From the NCBI GenBank assembly GCA_025655635.1, contig JAHXIM010000298.1, positions 1 through 5,827 on the forward strand: DNA of 5,827 bases, given 5' to 3'. Position 1 is the first letter of the stretch; each line of letters starts with the position of its first letter. The translations under genes were made by a program, and so were the position numbers. Of this stretch, positions 1-5,827 are shown piece by piece. Below the pieces are notes generated by a model, which did no database searches, was not told the DNA's origin, and saw nothing but the letters and a program-made list of their open reading frames with translations. The DNA comes from a gamma proteobacterium symbiont of Lucinoma myriamae. Lineage in GTDB: Bacteria; Pseudomonadota; Gammaproteobacteria; GRL18.

Positions 1-117
1 ATAACATTTCTGGTCGATCTGGTCACTCAAAAATAGGGATAATTCCTTACATTTCAAATAGATAATATGTTTTTCAGGGCTGACTAATTAATATTAATCA
101 CTCACAAAATAGATAAA
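1..117. other. AT-rich non-coding end after the DUF4149-like gene
   Basis: No supported gene lies here. It contains a 12-bp AT-only palindrome (ATTAATATTAAT, 87-98), two copies of ATAGATAA (58-65 and 109-116) and a short direct repeat of CTGGTC (10-15 and 19-24). No strong terminator hairpin was seen for the minus-strand operon. In related genomes a convergent yhbY gene often lies next, but short frames open at the left edge do not match a YhbY C-terminus that I recognise. Confidence 0.5.
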
Positions 118-567
118 TTACTTTTGTGGCTGATAGATAATTAAAATCAGGCCAAACAAACAATTGAACATATAGAGAGCCGTGGCAATAAGATGCAGTT
201 GATCAAACTGCTGGGAAACTTCTGAACTGCTCAGCAGGCCGGACTGCTTTAAATCAGCCATCATAGGTTGAATGATAAATTCACCTATGATGACAATCAG
301 CAGCATCAAAGCGAGTAACCAGATACGTTTATTAGAGGTAAATTGCCCGGATAATCTAGCTTCTGAAAGAAGAATAACTAAACCGCAAAACAGTCCGATA
401 TAACTGACGGCAGTAAACATCTTGCCCGCTAACATGCCGGCTAACTGCTTGTCTTCAAGCGTACCAAATAAGGTAGGTACGACCAGAAAACCAACCGTCC
501 ATAGTGCACCTATCCATATCGTCAGCAGTATTTTTTCACCACTGGTTTGATTTAAGTACTGTTTCAT
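118..567 (-). CDS. DUF4149-like four-helix inner-membrane protein
   Basis: This is a 149-residue hydrophobic protein resembling the DUF4149 (TMEM205-like) family, whose biochemical role is unknown to me. Four membrane segments can be read at about residues 13-34, 49-68, 82-102 and 122-144, separated by short polar loops. There is no cleavable signal peptide; the first segment follows a short polar N-terminus. Features that suggest the family are a Trp-Gly pair and a Pro-Thr-Leu-Phe in helix 1 (residues 18-34), an AGxLAGKMF stretch before helix 2 (43-51), Gln100-Pro101 at the end of helix 3, and Phe121 with Leu124-His125 at the start of helix 4. The gene lies 39 bp after greA in the same direction, a placement I know for DUF4149 genes in Pseudomonas-like gammaproteobacteria. 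No good Shine-Dalgarno is visible before the ATG at 567 (only an AAAG directly ahead), so translation may depend on greA read-through. The family assignment rests on pattern and context. Confidence 0.8.
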   Translation of the reverse strand: MKQYLNQTSGEKILLTIWIGALWTVGFLVVPTLFGTLEDKQLAGMLAGKMFTAVSYIGLFCGLVILLSEARLSGQFTSNKRIWLLALMLLIVIIGEFIIQPMMADLKQSGLLSSSEVSQQFDQLHLIATALYMFNCLFGLILIIYQPQK

Positions 568-606
568 CTTTATATTTAGCGGCTGCTTATTAATAGATAA
601 TAACGA

Positions 607-1086
607 TTAAATGTATTTTACAGCAAGAATTTCAAGCTCTTTATCACCACTAGGGGTTTTGACTAAAGCGACATCATCCACTTCTTTACCAGTCAATGCC
701 ATGGCCACAGGCGATGATACGGAAATTTTGCCTGCTTTAATATTAGCTTCGTCTTCACCAACTATCTGATAGGTGATTTCTTTATCTTCATTTTCGTCAT
801 AGATCACAACTGTCGTACCAAAGATAACACGACCGGTATCTTTCATTGTGGTGACATCAATGATCTGTGCATTGGTTAATTTACCTTCAAGATCTTTAAT
901 GCGTGCCTCAATAAAGCCCTGCTCTTCACGAGCTGCATGGTATTCTGCATTTTCTTTTAAATCGCCATGTTCACGCGCTTCTGCAATGGCCTGAATGACT
1001 CTGGGACGGCGCACAGATTTGAGCTCTTTTAATTCTATTTCCAGTTTATCGGCACCGGCTTTTGTCAGTGGTACTTTGTTATTCAT
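607..1086 (-). CDS. greA: Transcription elongation factor GreA
   Basis: GreA enters the secondary channel of RNA polymerase and stimulates cleavage of backtracked RNA, releasing arrested complexes. The protein has 159 residues (158 in E. coli). Residues 1-76 form the antiparallel coiled coil, containing the family signature VRRPRVIQAIAEAREHGDL. The acidic tip residues corresponding to E. coli Asp41 and Glu44 are Asp42 and Glu45, in GDLKENAEY. Residues 83-159 form the FKBP-like C-terminal domain, with GRVIFG, ISVSSPVAMALTGKEVDD and a closing KTPSGDKELEILAVKY segment. An AAGGA lies at 1101-1097, ten bases before the ATG, a slightly long spacing. It is 46 bp downstream of carB in the same orientation with no terminator between, so co-transcription with carAB is likely. 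The full signature separates it from the related GreB and Rnk. No anomalies were seen. Confidence 0.98.
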   Translation of the reverse strand: MNNKVPLTKAGADKLEIELKELKSVRRPRVIQAIAEAREHGDLKENAEYHAAREEQGFIEARIKDLEGKLTNAQIIDVTTMKDTGRVIFGTTVVIYDENEDKEITYQIVGEDEANIKAGKISVSSPVAMALTGKEVDDVALVKTPSGDKELEILAVKYI

Positions 1087-1096
1087 TTACTTTATA

Positions 1097-1101
1097 TCCT
1101 T
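1097..1101 (-). promoter_or_regulatory. greA ribosome binding site
   Basis: AAGGA on the minus strand lies ten bases before the greA ATG. It is the clearest Shine-Dalgarno of the three downstream genes and supports the chosen start, which also matches GreA family length. Confidence 0.6.
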
Positions 1102-1132
1102 TACTGAATTCTTTTTTTTGCAAAACGTAAGC

Positions 1133-4381
<3,249 letters not shown>

Positions 4382-4389
4382 TCTTTACT

Positions 4390-4401
4390 CACAAATTTGT
4401 G
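4390..4401. repeat. 12-bp perfect palindrome overlapping the carB ribosome binding site
   Basis: CACAAATTTGTG is its own reverse complement. Read on the minus strand, its downstream half runs into GTGAG (4392-4388), the best Shine-Dalgarno-like element for carB, six bases before the ATG at 4381. As RNA it can form only a small stem, so if it has a function, it may act as a protein-binding dyad or by modest occlusion of the ribosome site. Confidence 0.35.
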
Positions 4402-4404
4402 TGT

Positions 4405-4422
4405 ACTCTCATTTAAGAGAGT
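4405..4422. repeat. Hairpin in the carA-carB gap
   Basis: On the plus strand, ACTCTC (4405-4410) and GAGAGT (4417-4422) form a perfect 6-bp stem with a six-base loop. On the carAB transcript it is preceded by A residues and followed by ACACAC, so it is not a terminator for the operon. On the plus strand five T residues follow (4422-4426), so it could at most stop antisense transcription. An mRNA-stability or processing role for the intercistronic hairpin is possible but unproven. Confidence 0.4.
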
Positions 4423-4458
4423 TTTTATTAATAATTCTATTATTTCTAAAAGCGTTTT

Positions 4459-5604
4459 TTACTTATGCTGGTCAATCAATTCAATAAAATGATCGAATAA
4501 CGGCGCTACATCATGAGGCCCCGGACTGGCTTCAGGATGTCCCTGAAAACTAAAAGCCGGTTTATCGGTACGATGTACACCTTGCAGAGAACCATCAAAA
4601 AGTGATTTATGAGTCGCTTTAAGATTGTCAGGCAAACTGGCTTCATCAACGGCAAAACCATGATTCTGACTGGTGATCATCACTGTTTTTGTCTCCAGAT
4701 CACTCACAGGATGATTACCACCATGATGACCAAACTTCATTTTGACTGTTTTAGCACCACTGGCCAGAGAAAGCAGCTGATGCCCCAGGCAGATACCAAA
4801 GACCGGTTTGGAACTGTCTAAAATTTCACCAATGACTTCAATGGCGTAATCACAAGGTTCTGGATCACCTGGGCCATTAGATAAAAAGATGCCATCAGGA
4901 TTCATCGCCAGCACTTCACTGGCTTTGGTTTTAGCTGGTACAACAGTGACTTTACAACCACGATCAACCAGCATTCTGAGGATGTTTTTCTTAACACCAT
5001 AATCATAGGCAACCACATGATACGGCAGATCAGTTTGTGTTTCAGTCGCATTGGTCTGTAATGACCAGCTGCCTTCTGTCCACTCATAAAGACTGTCGGT
5101 AGTAACCACTTTGGCTAAATCCATTCCCTTTAAGCCGGGGAAAGCCTGAGCTGAGGCAATGGCAGCGTCTTTATCAATATCTTCTTTGCTACCCTGAACA
5201 GCAACAATCGCACCATTTTGTGCACCTTTATCACGTAAAATACGGGTTAACTTACGTGTGTCAATATCTGCAATGGCAACAATATTATGTTTTATCAGGT
5301 AATCAGACAATGACATCTCACCACGCCAGCTTGACATCAGACGCGGCAGGTCACGTATCACCAGACCTCTGGCCATAATTTTGTCGGATTCTTCATCACC
5401 TGAATTCGTACCGACATTACCAATATGAGGATAAGTCAAAGTCACAATTTGTTCTTTATAAGAGGGATCAGTCAGTATCTCCTGATAGCCGGTCATCGAG
5501 GTATTAAAAACCACCTCGCCAACGGTTTCTCCCATTGCACCGATCGCCTTACCATAAAAAACGGTACCATTTTCAAGTGCTAGAATTGCAGGTGATATTG
5601 CCAT
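4459..5604 (-). CDS. carA: Carbamoyl-phosphate synthase small (glutaminase) subunit
   Basis: CarA hydrolyses glutamine and passes ammonia through a tunnel to CarB for carbamoyl phosphate synthesis, the shared precursor of arginine and pyrimidines in the cytoplasm. With the ATG at 5604 it has 381 residues, against 382 in E. coli. The N-terminal CPSase small-chain domain (about 1-150) has the hallmark VGEVVFNTSMTGYQEILTDP, and the class I glutamine amidotransferase domain covers about 195-375. The nucleophile Cys272 lies in GICLGHQLL, and His356 and Glu358 in QGHPEAS complete the triad; SNGPGDP at 242-248 is the oxyanion region. I chose ATG 5604 because its product starts MAISPAILALENG, aligning with known CarA N-termini. 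The frame stays open upstream, with TTG codons at 5634 and 5664; TTG 5634 has GGGAG six bases before it, while ATG 5604 has no clear Shine-Dalgarno. The identity is certain and the exact start is not. Confidence 0.97.
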   Translation of the reverse strand: MAISPAILALENGTVFYGKAIGAMGETVGEVVFNTSMTGYQEILTDPSYKEQIVTLTYPHIGNVGTNSGDEESDKIMARGLVIRDLPRLMSSWRGEMSLSDYLIKHNIVAIADIDTRKLTRILRDKGAQNGAIVAVQGSKEDIDKDAAIASAQAFPGLKGMDLAKVVTTDSLYEWTEGSWSLQTNATETQTDLPYHVVAYDYGVKKNILRMLVDRGCKVTVVPAKTKASEVLAMNPDGIFLSNGPGDPEPCDYAIEVIGEILDSSKPVFGICLGHQLLSLASGAKTVKMKFGHHGGNHPVSDLETKTVMITSQNHGFAVDEASLPDNLKATHKSLFDGSLQGVHRTDKPAFSFQGHPEASPGPHDVAPLFDHFIELIDQHK

Positions 5605-5620
5605 ATTGGCAACACTTTTG

Positions 5621-5647
5621 TCAGAGCCGGTCAATGAAGTCTCCCAT
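5621..5647 (-). other. Possible 8-codon upstream reading frame in the carA leader
   Basis: A short frame reads MGDFIDRL and stops at TGA, 16 bases before the proposed carA ATG. It lies in the putative carA leader and overlaps, in another frame, the alternative TTG start at 5634. It has only a weak GGA upstream. It contains no runs of Arg or other regulatory codons typical of attenuator peptides. It may well be a chance frame and is noted because it bears on the carA start question. Confidence 0.12.
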
Positions 5648-5692
5648 AAAATCCAAATACACAAACGAGCCGTTCAATACACGAACACCCCG

Positions 5693-5720
5693 ATTTAAGT
5701 TTAACCGTAGAATTTTACAA
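5693..5720 (-). promoter_or_regulatory. Candidate sigma-70 promoter for carA
   Basis: On the minus strand, a -35-like TTGTAA (5720-5715; four of six consensus bases) and a -10-like TTAAAT (5698-5693; four of six) are separated by 16 bp. Transcription would start near 5686, giving a leader of roughly 80 bases before ATG 5604. The match is weak, and AT-rich DNA gives such matches by chance. The support is its position and its overlap with a dyad. No second, clearly better promoter was seen between the upstream terminator and carA, and no good match to the ArgR box was found. Confidence 0.35.
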
Positions 5721-5728
5721 AAATCTAC
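5707..5728. promoter_or_regulatory. 22-bp near-perfect inverted repeat, candidate operator
   Basis: The arms are GTAGAATTTT (5707-5716) and AAAATCTAC with one further A (5719-5728) on the plus strand, around a central two-base AC. Nine of ten arm positions are complementary. The dyad covers the candidate -35 element and part of the spacer upstream of carA, a common place for a repressor site. It does not match the E. coli ArgR box. The protein that would bind it is unknown, and the site is too AT-rich to rule out chance. Confidence 0.35.
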
Positions 5729-5771
5729 AATTTCTGTCCATTTAAATTTAGGGTTTACTTAGTCGATCCTG

Positions 5772-5805
5772 AAAAAAGATAATCATCATGAATCGATAGA
5801 TTATC
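5772..5805 (-). terminator. Likely intrinsic terminator of the gene upstream of carA
   Basis: On the minus strand, GATAATC (5805-5799) pairs with GATTATC (5784-5778), with three more inner base pairs (ATC with GAT) across a one-base bulge and a 7-base loop. Six T residues follow directly at 5777-5772. The stem is AT-rich and so weak, but the stem plus T-run has the shape of a Rho-independent terminator. It would end a minus-strand gene whose 3' end lies just beyond or at the window edge. It sits upstream of the proposed carA promoter, so it would also insulate carA. Confidence 0.5.
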
Positions 5806-5827
5806 GTACAACATTAATTGTAATTTT

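Noticed and set aside
31..52. A short GGA/TCC stem followed by T residues on the minus strand as a terminator.
   Set aside because: The stem is only about three base pairs.
87..98. AT-only palindrome as the operon terminator.
   Set aside because: It has no G-C pairs and no following T-run, so it would be a very poor terminator.
1112..1125. Run of eight T residues with a TTTTGCAAAA palindrome between carB and greA.
   Set aside because: On the operon strand the run is A, not T, and comes after the stem, so it cannot terminate the carB transcript. It is non-coding and therefore not a slippage site.
5535..5762. A 75-codon plus-strand frame across the carA 5' end and leader.
   Set aside because: Most of it is antisense to carA and its leader, and the translation has no recognisable domain.
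5755..5827. Minus-strand frames open at the right edge, one stopping at 5801 and another at 5755, which could be the C-terminus of an upstream gene such as dapB.
   Set aside because: Neither short tail resembles the DapB C-terminus that I know, and the stretch is too short to assign.
5770..5827. Possible ArgR box near the ATTCA half-site upstream of carA.
   Set aside because: Only one half-site matches; the partner half at the required spacing is absent.

Overview
This is an ordinary, well-conserved housekeeping window. It most likely comes from a moderately AT-rich gammaproteobacterium. CarA, CarB and GreA all resemble their Escherichia coli and Pseudomonas counterparts closely from end to end. 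The order carA-carB-greA followed by a small DUF4149-type membrane protein gene is one I know from Pseudomonas-like gammaproteobacteria. The genus cannot be named from the sequence alone.

All four genes lie on the minus strand, so transcription runs from right to left. At the right edge (about 5605-5827) is an intergenic and leader region. It holds a hairpin followed by six T residues, which probably ends a gene lying beyond the window (dapB is the usual neighbour, but it is not visible here). It also holds a weak sigma-70-like promoter that overlaps a 22-bp near-perfect inverted repeat. Then come carA (5604-4459), carB (4381-1133), greA (1086-607) and the DUF4149-like gene (567-118). The gaps between them are 77, 46 and 39 bp, and none contains a convincing intrinsic terminator in the direction of transcription. 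This suggests a single transcript with possible internal starts. The last 117 bp at the left are AT-rich and non-coding.

CarA (glutaminase subunit) and CarB (synthetase subunit) together make carbamoyl phosphate from glutamine, bicarbonate and two ATP, feeding both arginine and pyrimidine synthesis. GreA rescues backtracked RNA polymerase. The last gene encodes a four-helix inner-membrane protein of unknown function. All catalytic residues checked in CarA, CarB and GreA are present, and no frameshift, truncation, mobile element, CRISPR array or RNA gene was seen.

I did not find a novel system. The points worth a second look are regulatory: the dyad over the carA promoter, the ambiguous carA start with a tiny upstream reading frame, the paired dyads in front of carB that overlap its ribosome binding site, and a few substitutions near the CarB effector site.
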